Notes under the pieces: generated by a model
What the model was told of the DNA's origin: nothing
Databases searched by the model: none
What the model saw: the letters and a program-made list of their open reading frames with translations, nothing else
Source of the DNA: a virus
Reading direction: 5' to 3' (one strand)
DNA: 24,880 nucleotides
IMG/VR virus record: IMGVR_UViG_3300044490_000218
Coordinates: 1-24,880 of that record
In this document: piece after piece, positions 7,905 to 14,303 of the stretch
How positions within the stretch are numbered: the stretch's first letter is position 1
How the letters are laid out: each line of letters begins with the position of its first letter
Program-made: the position numbers and the translations under genes

Positions 7905-8225
7905 TTAAGACCGCTGTGGCATATACAAATCTCGAAAGAGGTACACAATATCCTCCATAGTGGGGGTTGCCCGCAGTCGACAACAATGGGTGAAATCCAG
8001 ACTGGATTCGTCACAGCCTGGGCCTTTCACACCCCGCCCCCATAAATCGGACAGGGCACGGGAGCCGCGCCGATCATAGATGGCGTTCTTACGGAAACTG
8101 AACTGTAAGGTTCGCTTTGTCATAGGATGTTCTTCTTCGTTCAACCCGGTATTTCTATACCCCGCCCCGGTAGGCGGGGAATTACGGACAAGAAACCAAA
8201 GTAGTATGCCGATTACCGCACGCAC
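7905..8225 (-). CDS. Uncertain ORF, hypothetical (106 aa from GTG, 72 aa from ATG)
   Basis: A GC-rich ORF without a family. From GTG at 8225 it has a short hydrophobic start (AVIGILLWFLV) but no ribosome-binding site. From ATG at 8123 (MTKRTLQFSFRKNAIYDRRG) it has only a weak GAAGAAG upstream. The middle contains GRGVKGPGCDESSLDFTHCC and the end EDIVYLFRDLYMPQRS. It covers a stretch that would otherwise be empty, but neither start is convincing, and a strong hairpin at 8160-8179 interrupts it. It could be coding, a decayed gene, or a structured untranslated region. Confidence 0.38.
   Translation of the reverse strand: MRAVIGILLWFLVRNSPPTGAGYRNTGLNEEEHPMTKRTLQFSFRKNAIYDRRGSRALSDLWGRGVKGPGCDESSLDFTHCCRLRATPTMEDIVYLFRDLYMPQRS
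8160..8179. other. Strong GC-rich hairpin
   Basis: CCCCGCC, then six bases CCGGTA, then GGCGGGG: a perfect 7-base-pair stem of G-C pairs. In the direction of transcription it is not followed by a T run, so it is not a standard intrinsic terminator. It could be an RNA processing or mRNA-stability hairpin in the late transcript. Confidence 0.55.
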
Positions 8226-8253
8226 TGCAAATCGGATATAAATGATCTCCCAT
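8182..8253 (-). CDS. Possible 23-residue CxxC mini-ORF
   Basis: A very short ORF, ATG at 8253 preceded by GGGGGTGG at about 8 bases, TAA at 8182. It encodes a peptide with a CxxC pair and a third Cys (PICSACGNRH, then VSCP), reminiscent of a zinc ribbon half. It competes with the longer ORF that follows from GTG 8225 in another frame. Being so short, it may be chance. It is recorded because three other small Cys-rich products occur in this window. Confidence 0.3.
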   Translation of the reverse strand: MGDHLYPICSACGNRHTTLVSCP

Positions 8254-8270
8254 CAGCTTAACCACCCCCT

Positions 8271-8471
8271 TCAAAATCCATCGTGCCAGTAACTCCACGG
8301 CATCTCGATTATTCCCAAGTGAAACTGCCGCAAGACTTCCGGGTCTATAGTAGGCACCGGGTCTATACCGCCCCCAGAGATACGATAAAGCTCATAAAGC
8401 CGCTCAGTTTCCGCCTGGGCAAGACGGCGGACGCTCTTTTGATTAGGACGAAACTCCAGGACTTCCCCCAT
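8271..8471 (-). CDS. Hypothetical small protein (66 aa)
   Basis: A 66-residue ORF with ATG and an upstream AAGGGG site. It reads MGEVLEFRPNQKSVRRLAQA, then ETERLYELYRISGGG, then a Pro/Asp segment (IDPVPTIDPEVLRQFHLG) and an aromatic end (MPWSYWHDGF). I do not recognise it. It overlaps the holin-like gene by 29 bases in another frame, which is longer than the usual junctions here, so either this start or the ORF itself deserves checking. Confidence 0.55.
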   Translation of the reverse strand: MGEVLEFRPNQKSVRRLAQAETERLYELYRISGGGIDPVPTIDPEVLRQFHLGIIEMPWSYWHDGF

Positions 8472-8658
8472 CGGCGGACCCCTTATAGAGTAGACCGATA
8501 ACCATAATCAGGGCCGAACCAATCCCGGTAGAGTATTTCTGCCAGGACTCCGCATCGCACCATCCCAGGGCCGTAGCTATGCCCCCGATACCTACCAGCA
8601 CCGCCGGGATGGTGGTAGCCGGTGACTTCCAGATACCAGATATACCGAATTTGCTCAT
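8443..8658 (-). CDS. Holin-like two-TM protein
   Basis: A 71-residue protein, ATG at 8658 (MSKFGISGIWKSP) chosen because AAGGA lies upstream and it overlaps the preceding stop as ATGA. Two hydrophobic segments (TIPAVLVGIGGIATALGWC, 16-34, and STGIGSALIMVIGLLYKG, 43-60) separated by a short charged turn (DAESWQK) give the shape and size of a small phage holin that permeabilises the membrane at the end of infection. The C-terminus is short and Ser/Gly-rich. No endolysin is recognised next to it, which leaves the holin call tentative. The next ORF overlaps its end by 29 bases. Confidence 0.6.
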   Translation of the reverse strand: MSKFGISGIWKSPATTIPAVLVGIGGIATALGWCDAESWQKYSTGIGSALIMVIGLLYKGSADGGSPGVSS

Positions 8659-8819
8659 TTTTCTATATCCTTTATATTTTTCTCTTGGCACTTTCCGGCT
8701 ATCTTATGAGATATTTTTCCAAGAGGATCATGAAGTTCAAGAGCCTCAACTAATTTCTCGAAAGAAGGTTGACAATTACACATTCCATAGGAACCACATC
8801 TTATGCAATAGGCACTCAT
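8655..8819 (-). CDS. 54-residue Cys-rich mini-protein
   Basis: A short ORF, ATG at 8819 with GGGGAT upstream, TGA at 8655 overlapping the next ATG as ATGA. Cysteines occur at 5, 8, 14 and 16 in the arrangement C-x2-C-x5-C-x-C (MSAYCIRCGSYGMCNCQPSF), which suggests a zinc knuckle. A helical tail follows (EKLVEALELHDPLGKISHKI) with one further Cys near the end. I recognise no family. Exact fit between its neighbours and the coupled stop/start argue that it is genuine. Its composition looks more AT-rich than the genes around it, so it may have a separate origin. Confidence 0.62.
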   Translation of the reverse strand: MSAYCIRCGSYGMCNCQPSFEKLVEALELHDPLGKISHKIAGKCQEKNIKDIEK

Positions 8820-8851
8820 TTTTCAATCCCCTATCTCGCCGGTAAAAAGGA

Positions 8852-9466
8852 TTATTCCTTGACCGGACCTTCCATCACCTCGAAGCAGTTTGTTTTTGTC
8901 GGAGTATATACATCCCTGATGAAATTGACCCCATGTTTCACGCTGCCGATGAAATGATAAGTGCCAGGAGGAACATGTAGGGGTATCTTCTCTGTGTGAA
9001 CAGTTATATTATGTCGCCCTACCGGGACTTGACCCTGCCGAGCAGCATAAGGATAAAACCGCCGGTCCATTAACTGCCACTGAATCTCTCCTGGTATGTC
9101 CCGGCGCTTGTCAACATGGGCCTCAGCAAAAACAGTCTCGCCAGGAAGGTATTTATCCTTAGTAGTGCGGTGAGTTACACCACCTCTCATAACTGGTTCG
9201 ATAAAATCCTTATCCTTATAAAACACCACAGGCACAGCTACTACAGTACCATCAACATGCAGGAACCAGACCCCTCCAATGGTAACAGCGGCTACGCATA
9301 TCGAAGCGCCCACCACTGCCCATTCATATATCCGGCTCGACAATCCCCGAAGTGATTGACTCTCCGAGTTGCGGAACAGTTTAGACAGAACCATAGTTCC
9401 CAGGACTATACCAGCAGCAGCGATCAAGGAGCATGTGCCGGGATATTGATAACAAATATTAGGCAC
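8852..9466 (-). CDS. Two-TM membrane protein with extracytoplasmic beta-rich domain
   Basis: A 204-residue protein with GTG start and a perfect AAGGAGGT. Two transmembrane segments occur at about 12-29 (SLIAAAGIVLGTMVLSKL) and 48-68 (EWAVVGASICVAAVTIGGVWF), followed by a soluble domain of about 130 residues that is probably outside the cytoplasm and beta-rich (TVVAVPVVFYKDKDFIEPV, IPLHVPPGTYHFIGSVKHGV). I do not recognise the domain. It is GC-rich relative to the rest of the window and lies among other membrane genes, so a lysis or superinfection-related role is possible but unproven. Confidence 0.7.
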   Translation of the reverse strand: MPNICYQYPGTCSLIAAAGIVLGTMVLSKLFRNSESQSLRGLSSRIYEWAVVGASICVAAVTIGGVWFLHVDGTVVAVPVVFYKDKDFIEPVMRGGVTHRTTKDKYLPGETVFAEAHVDKRRDIPGEIQWQLMDRRFYPYAARQGQVPVGRHNITVHTEKIPLHVPPGTYHFIGSVKHGVNFIRDVYTPTKTNCFEVMEGPVKE

Positions 9467-9713
9467 GGCGCACCTCCTTGAGGTTCCTTATCTCGGTCCT
9501 GAGTTCTACGATGTCCTTCTCTGCCTGAGCAATATCGCCCATAGCTTCCTTCATATCTTGACAGAGAGTATGAATTTCATCAATTTTAGCAATCTTGCGC
9601 CGCCACTCTTTCCATCCGAGCGTGAGGACCACAAGGAGCAGGGAGCCGGCAGCCTTGACAATCCAGTCAAGCGCCATCCAAAAGAGATCATGTTGCGAGG
9701 TGGTAGAGGGCAC
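9459..9713 (-). CDS. Membrane-anchored coiled-coil protein (holin/spanin-like)
   Basis: An 84-residue protein with GTG start and AGGAG 7 bases upstream. It has one N-terminal membrane segment (residues 11-34, LFWMALDWIVKAAGSLLLVVLTLG) followed by a basic patch (WKEWRRK) and a charged coiled coil to the end (IDEIHTLCQDMKEAMGDIAQ, then VELRTEIRNLKEVRRA). This layout is found in inner-membrane spanins and in small holin-associated proteins. The lipoprotein at 7513-7848 could be a partner, but they are not adjacent, so the spanin call is weak. It overlaps the next gene by 8 bases. Confidence 0.65.
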   Translation of the reverse strand: MPSTTSQHDLFWMALDWIVKAAGSLLLVVLTLGWKEWRRKIAKIDEIHTLCQDMKEAMGDIAQAEKDIVELRTEIRNLKEVRRA

Positions 9714-9763
9714 ATTAAGACTCCTGTTAGATCATAGACATAATCATAGAGAAGGTATTCTCG

Positions 9764-11689
9764 TTAGTATTTAAATACTCGCACATACCATGTGCTATTG
9801 CCCAGGTCAACCGCTCCAGCAGTATTATTGGCTAATCCAATCGTAACGGTATCAGTATTATTCACATAAGCAAAAGGAGTCAATCCCTGAGTGTCTACCC
9901 CAGGCCCTACAATGACCATATCTCCTACGGCGGCTCCGGTCACTGTAGTAGTTGTTGTTGTGCTGCTCCCTACGGCAACATTACCTGGGTTCCAGGTTTT
10001 ATATCCCCGTAATGAAGCTGGCGTCTCATCGGCAAATGTTGGACTTGTAAAGGTAATAGCCGCGCCTGCTACGGTTGCATCAGCCACCGGGCTTACCGTG
10101 ATGGTACTGGCTACACAGTCCCGAGCCGTCACCTCTAAAGGGCCGGTTACTCCAGCAATATCAATAATCGCCCCAACGTATATATCGGTGGGGCTGGCTG
10201 AGATGGTAACAGTGCCGCTGCCTATATTAGTAGTTGCCGTTTTTGCGGTCGCCGGGAAGTAACTACCCTTGGTTATGCAAATCTTGCCAGGACTATCCCT
10301 CTGTTCATCATAACTACTATTAAGCCAACGATCACCAGCTTTGTATACCTGGTAGTTGGCATTAAAGGTAGCCTTGCGAGAGAATTTTACTTGGTTTACT
10401 CGCAACATATCCATAGCATATACGGCTGTGTTGTAACTAGGATCATATAGACCGCCATCCATTGTTGAGTATGGCAGTATTAACGTATTGCCTTCCGACG
10501 AAGCATGAAACCGAATAGATACGTCACTAGCTATTCCGTCAGCCAAAGAGAGGCCGTCAAAATAATTGTAGTCACCCCCGCAATAAATATTATTAGTAAT
10601 TAAACGTGCAGTATTCCATTCAAAAGACAAACCATAAAAACGATTTCCTTTAGTTTGACTTGCTGCACCACGCGGAATATAGATGCCATAAGACCCTGTG
10701 TAACTTGGAGCTACACCACTATCCTTACAATGAGGGCCAACCCAGATGTTTCGATTCATACGGCCTTCGCCACCAGCAAAATCAACGTGAATTTTGGCGT
10801 TTCGGCTATATCCTATATGAAATTCGTTATGGTAATTATTATTAAGATTAGTAGAATATAACTGAATATTTGATGTGAAGTTAGCTACCTCACGGAGATT
10901 GACGTAGCAAGCCCTAGTGCCGTCTAAGCGCAGACCAATAGAAGCACTAGACCAATCTTGGGTGAGTTGAGTTAATGATTTAATATTCACGTTGGCATAC
11001 TCGATATAACCACCAGCCGCTCCCGGCCCTAATGTTACAGCCGCGCCACTACTGCCGGTATATACCAGCGAGCCTTGTATGTCCATAACGGGTCGATCTA
11101 CTGTAATCGCAAAGCCAGTAGAAAATTTATATGTGGAAGCAGCAGGTGGAATATACAACTCGCCACCAGCAACTAGGGCCGCAGATGCCTTCTGAAAAGG
11201 GACAGCATTATCTGTAGAACCGTCACCTATGGCTCCAAACCATACAGCATTCACTATTTTTAAACCAGCGACCGCCCCCGTCCCCGTACAGCTAAACACC
11301 TGGTACAGCCCCGCATCGATCGGACCGTTGATGGTGAAGGTAGTTCCTGTAGCTACGGTCACGGTAGACCCTTTTGGGGCTATTAGTCTGAGCGTGGTGG
11401 GGATAGTGAGGCCCCCACCTGCCTGGGAAGTCTGGGCAAGAGATAAGTCACCAGCGGTTGCCCCGATCAGTGTAAGCGTTCCTGATAGGGAAGTTGAGGC
11501 TGTAATATTCACCGGCCCATAAAAGACATTACCTACCTGATCAACTGAACGTATTAGTGGCGAGCCATCTGAGGCGTACTGGTTATAGAGATCAGGAATA
11601 GGAGGAGCTATAGGTCCTACTCTCTGCCCGTGGACATTGAGAGGAAGCAAGATAGTTAAGATTAAAACAAGTAGCCAGCGAGTAATCAT
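9764..11689 (-). CDS. Tailspike-like right-handed beta-helix protein with signal peptide
   Basis: A 641-residue protein. The ATG at 11689 was chosen over one 13 codons upstream because a perfect AGGAGG stands 6 bases before it and the result begins with a signal peptide (MITRWLLVLILTILLPLNVHGQ, basic then about 15 hydrophobic residues). Residues 40-150 look like a fibre-attachment domain. The pectate-lyase-3 signature follows as WFGAIGDGSTDNAVPFQKAS (150-169), where GDGxTDD is usual, then a long beta-helix. The end resembles other phage fibre C-termini (GDMVIVGPGVD, then TVTIGLANNTAGAVDLGNST). It probably binds or degrades a surface polysaccharide. Its composition is more GC-rich than the flanks. 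The signal peptide is unusual for a phage spike, so it could instead be an exported protein. Confidence 0.8.
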   Translation of the reverse strand: MITRWLLVLILTILLPLNVHGQRVGPIAPPIPDLYNQYASDGSPLIRSVDQVGNVFYGPVNITASTSLSGTLTLIGATAGDLSLAQTSQAGGGLTIPTTLRLIAPKGSTVTVATGTTFTINGPIDAGLYQVFSCTGTGAVAGLKIVNAVWFGAIGDGSTDNAVPFQKASAALVAGGELYIPPAASTYKFSTGFAITVDRPVMDIQGSLVYTGSSGAAVTLGPGAAGGYIEYANVNIKSLTQLTQDWSSASIGLRLDGTRACYVNLREVANFTSNIQLYSTNLNNNYHNEFHIGYSRNAKIHVDFAGGEGRMNRNIWVGPHCKDSGVAPSYTGSYGIYIPRGAASQTKGNRFYGLSFEWNTARLITNNIYCGGDYNYFDGLSLADGIASDVSIRFHASSEGNTLILPYSTMDGGLYDPSYNTAVYAMDMLRVNQVKFSRKATFNANYQVYKAGDRWLNSSYDEQRDSPGKICITKGSYFPATAKTATTNIGSGTVTISASPTDIYVGAIIDIAGVTGPLEVTARDCVASTITVSPVADATVAGAAITFTSPTFADETPASLRGYKTWNPGNVAVGSSTTTTTTVTGAAVGDMVIVGPGVDTQGLTPFAYVNNTDTVTIGLANNTAGAVDLGNSTWYVRVFKY

Positions 11690-11699
11690 CTCAAACCTC

Positions 11700-11996
11700 C
11701 TATTTAAACAAAGCGATGCTAACGACACATGCTACAGGAGAGATGAAGCTAATCGTTGTAGCACCTCTTATATCAAGGCAGCTTGGATTTAAAAAGCTAC
11801 CCGATCCATCAGCCACCTCAGTACTCGGAACCGCTGCAGCAGCATTGACTCTGATATAGAAGTTACTAGTTCCCGAAAGTACTGCATACTTATACCCACT
11901 AGGAACTGTATAAGTCTCAGCAACACCAGCGGCAAGAACCATGTTATCTATATAAGTCGGTATAGGCATCGTAAGTGCTGTGCTAATTGTGGGCAT
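11700..11996 (-). CDS. Small beta-rich structural protein (98 aa)
   Basis: A 98-residue protein with strong ribosome-binding site (GGAGG, 8 bases). It is beta-rich and hydrophobic: DNMVLAAGVAETYTVPSGYKYAVL, NFYIRVNAAAAVPS and FISPVACVVSIALFK. It resembles a small all-beta protein commonly found in phage tail/fibre regions, where the motif is xYxDNxVLAAGVAETxTVP. It may be a small virion or fibre-associated domain. Role unproven. The next gene starts 11 bases after its stop. Confidence 0.72.
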   Translation of the reverse strand: MPTISTALTMPIPTYIDNMVLAAGVAETYTVPSGYKYAVLSGTSNFYIRVNAAAAVPSTEVADGSGSFLNPSCLDIRGATTISFISPVACVVSIALFK

Positions 11997-11997
11997 C

Positions 11998-12165
11998 TTA
12001 ACTACCTCCTTTAATCTTAAATGCTATAGCAAGAGCTCTCTTTCTTGCCTCTTCCTTGGTTAGCTTACCACTGGAGCCTATACTACCCTTTCTCTTAAAG
12101 GTTCTCATAAGCTCGGAAAGATTTCTTCCAAAGGCCTCTTTTGTTTTACTTTGCTCCAAAGGCAT
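11998..12165 (-). CDS. Small basic phage protein (55 aa)
   Basis: A 55-residue basic protein. The ATG at 12165 (MPLEQSKTKEAFGRNLSELM) was chosen because GAGGAG lies at normal distance. It overlaps the end of the radical SAM gene by 20 bases. The layout MPL-x(n)-S-N/L-S-x-L-M-R-x(n)-K-x-A-x-A-I-A-x-x-x resembles the short phage proteins (often annotated only as hypothetical) that have a self-association helix and an A-I-A helix near the C-terminus. The end reads KEEARKRALAIAFKIKGGS. The function is unknown. Confidence 0.7.
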   Translation of the reverse strand: MPLEQSKTKEAFGRNLSELMRTFKRKGSIGSSGKLTKEEARKRALAIAFKIKGGS

Positions 12166-13078
12166 CTTTATACTCCTCAAAAATAGTCTTATCTAGAGAG
12201 CTATAGGCCTCAGATAATACAGGTGTCAGAAATCTTTGTTTATTAAGATGTAGATATATTCCATACCTACTAGCTATCCTAGCTCGATAGGTAGGATTTT
12301 TATAAGCTGCCATCTGTTGAGGTTGATGGATCAGCTTGAGATCACTTATCTGGTAAAGACCTTTTTTAATCTTTATTGATTTATCCTTAAGTCGATCGTA
12401 GTTCTTAGGAGAGATATCATCAATCTTTTCTGTGCTAATTCTTCTCTCCAAAGGTAATGCTGCCCCACACTTCGGGCAGAATTCCTCTCTCTGCTCTTTG
12501 AAATCCTTCGAGGTTCTTTTCCACCAACCTTTCTCAACTGGCCAGCCATAGCTTCCGTTAAAAAGAATGGACATTGAAGCCGCTATCTCACAGAAGAAGG
12601 CTCCTTTTGGATTGATTGCTGCGGACCAAGCCTCCTGAATCCAGCAATGCTCAGTAGCGAGAAACAAATCAGTAGAGTCAGTAAATATCTCCTCTGACGC
12701 AACAAGGATGGGACAGTGATAAATATCATTTCTGGAATGATCATTGATAAAGATATTACCGAAAGTATCGCAGATAATATGCCTTAGATATTCATACCCT
12801 TTAGGTAGACAAGTCCAAAGACCTAATTGCTCCTTAGGAATCTTATCCTGAAGGTATTTACAAAATTGCTCGAACTTAGGATGTAGAAGAGGCTCACCTC
12901 CCATTATACCTGTCATTTTAGGATAATCAACCATTGACTCAACAGCTTGCTCGAAGGTATTGACGTCCATGTGATAAGGACGAGCATGCCCAACAAAACG
13001 AGTGCAGTTAGAGCATTCATTAATGCAGGCATTTGTTATTTCAATTTGGATAGTATCCATATCCAGCAAAGGTCTCAT
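12146..13078 (-). CDS. Radical SAM enzyme
   Basis: A 310-residue protein with the radical SAM iron-sulfur triad C-x3-C-x2-C at C18, C22 and C25 (NACINECSNC) and the following GGEP motif at 60-63 (MGGEPLLHP), which binds SAM. The N-terminal two thirds read as the usual partial TIM barrel (IQIEITNA, MTGIMGGEPLL, LGLWTC). Extra cysteines at 122, 145 and 163 and the pair CPKC (201-204) could hold an auxiliary iron-sulfur cluster or zinc as in SPASM/twitch enzymes (inference). The C-terminal 90 residues are basic and unrecognised. The start has GGAGG 8 bases upstream. The reaction is unknown. It closes the GT-methyltransferase-radical SAM cassette. Confidence 0.85.
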   Translation of the reverse strand: MRPLLDMDTIQIEITNACINECSNCTRFVGHARPYHMDVNTFEQAVESMVDYPKMTGIMGGEPLLHPKFEQFCKYLQDKIPKEQLGLWTCLPKGYEYLRHIICDTFGNIFINDHSRNDIYHCPILVASEEIFTDSTDLFLATEHCWIQEAWSAAINPKGAFFCEIAASMSILFNGSYGWPVEKGWWKRTSKDFKEQREEFCPKCGAALPLERRISTEKIDDISPKNYDRLKDKSIKIKKGLYQISDLKLIHQPQQMAAYKNPTYRARIASRYGIYLHLNKQRFLTPVLSEAYSSLDKTIFEEYKDAFGAK

Positions 13079-13081
13079 CGC

Positions 13082-13597
13082 CTAAACCTCCCTTATCCAT
13101 ATCCTATCATGGATTTGAAAAGTATCATCGCCAAAATAATGATCAAGAGCAAGCCTAATAGCTGGATAGTCGAAGTCGTGTCCACAGATCATCTTCTTAG
13201 CTTTAGGCGCCCAAGCTCCAAGATCATCGAGAAAATGATCAAACTCGTGTGATGCATCAAGAAAGACCATATCAATAGATCTGTCTGAGAAAACCTCAAC
13301 GGCTTTTAGACTATCCATCTCAAAAAGGACCCATCTTTTCAGATCCTTCATATTCTTCAAGAAGTCCTCTCTCACATCAAATCCAGTCTTGATGATATCT
13401 TGATGCTCAGATGATCCTTTAAAGTGATCCACAGCATACACCCAACCAGGACAGCCTGAGCAGAGTGCGTAAGTGCTTCTTCCTCTCCAGCAGCCTACTT
13501 CGACAATAGACTGCATCTCTTTGGCTGTTTTATAAAGCCAATTAAGCTCTGAATCGGACATCCAACCTGGGATATGAGACCCTGGACATTCGATCAT
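13082..13597 (-). CDS. Class I SAM-dependent methyltransferase
   Basis: A 171-residue methyltransferase (Methyltransf_24-like). Motif I is IVEVGCWRGRSTYAL (31-45), the acidic residue after strand 2 is D57 (YAVDHFKG), and the post-motif region has DMVFLDASHEFDHFLDDL (109-126). It ends with MICGHDFDYPAIRLALDHYFG, the G-x-D-F-x-x-P-x-V-x-x-A pattern common in small methyltransferases that act on sugars or glycan precursors. I chose the ATG at 13597, which overlaps the glycosyltransferase stop as ATGA. A GTG at 13609 would add four residues. The substrate is unknown, but adjacency to a glycosyltransferase suggests methylation of the same glycan (inference). Confidence 0.82.
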   Translation of the reverse strand: MIECPGSHIPGWMSDSELNWLYKTAKEMQSIVEVGCWRGRSTYALCSGCPGWVYAVDHFKGSSEHQDIIKTGFDVREDFLKNMKDLKRWVLFEMDSLKAVEVFSDRSIDMVFLDASHEFDHFLDDLGAWAPKAKKMICGHDFDYPAIRLALDHYFGDDTFQIHDRIWIREV

Positions 13598-14292
13598 AGT
13601 AGGTTCCACTCTCTCAAGACCTTCTTCATCTCGATTACTTTAGCTTCAATAGGAATCGTATAATGATGCCAGAAGAAAGGCCCATGGAGCTTGAGATTCT
13701 CGGATAATTGCCGAACCGAGACAAATTTAAGCCCGTATTTGGCAATATTCCTACTGCAGGTATAATCATCAATAAGATGCTCAGGGTCAATAACCCCGCT
13801 TACTCTCTCACCTACAGTAGGTTGGATATTAGCAACTGCCTCTTCAGGAGTTAGATCATCTAAAGGTTTCCAAAGCTCAATGCAGAGATCCGAGCCAATA
13901 GTGAACCAATTCCCTGAGCCAATATGTCTCCCATCACGGCGAAAGAATCTATCATATCTCCAACGAATCGGAGCGAAATCTTGGCCATGATGGGAGACTG
14001 TATCTCTTGGCAGAACATGAGTGAAGTCAGGAGCGTCTGGATGTACTAAAGCATCTGAGTCAATATAGATGTTCCAGTCAGGGGACAGCTCCTGAGCAAG
14101 TTGGTAAATTTGAAACTTCTCATAAGTCACCGGCCACTTAGGGAACTTTCTTTCATTGATGATATGAAAGTCAGCTCCTATCTTGCGAGCGTAAGCCTTT
14201 AGTAAGGGATACGTTATCGCCGTAATCTCTGGAGCATAGTCATTTACATTAAGAGTGTAAATAACTTTCTTTTCGCCTTTTTCCCAAGCCAT
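13594..14292 (-). CDS. Glycosyltransferase with DxD motif
   Basis: A 232-residue putative nucleotide-sugar glycosyltransferase of the GT-A type. The N-terminus KKVIYTLNVNDYAPEITAIT is followed by a helix (YPLLKAYARKIGADFHIIN) as in GT8-like and related phage glycosyltransferases. The metal-binding DxD is at IYIDSDALVHP (D78-S-D80), flanked by SPDWN. Later motifs are HIGSGNWFTIG (123-133), a possible acceptor region DPEHLIDDYTCSRNI (169-183) and a His pair (FFWHH, 206-210) that could hold the second metal ligand. The start has AAGGAG 6 bases upstream, and the stop overlaps the next start as ATGA. The sugar and acceptor are not determinable. First of a three-gene enzyme cassette. Confidence 0.82.
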   Translation of the reverse strand: MAWEKGEKKVIYTLNVNDYAPEITAITYPLLKAYARKIGADFHIINERKFPKWPVTYEKFQIYQLAQELSPDWNIYIDSDALVHPDAPDFTHVLPRDTVSHHGQDFAPIRWRYDRFFRRDGRHIGSGNWFTIGSDLCIELWKPLDDLTPEEAVANIQPTVGERVSGVIDPEHLIDDYTCSRNIAKYGLKFVSVRQLSENLKLHGPFFWHHYTIPIEAKVIEMKKVLREWNLL

Positions 14293-14303
14293 CTTATTCT
14301 CCT

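Noticed and set aside
8160-8179. Intrinsic terminator at the G-C hairpin
   Set aside because: No T run follows the stem on either strand. In the direction of transcription it is followed by TATAGAAATACC.
7513-9713. A confident inner/outer spanin pair (9459-9713 with 7513-7848)
   Set aside because: The shapes fit, but real pairs are adjacent or nested, and here several genes lie between them. It is noted only as a possibility.
9891-10262. Plus-strand ORF of 123 codons inside the beta-helix gene
   Set aside because: It is the low-complexity antisense of the Thr/Ala/Val-rich C-terminus, with no ribosome-binding site or family features.
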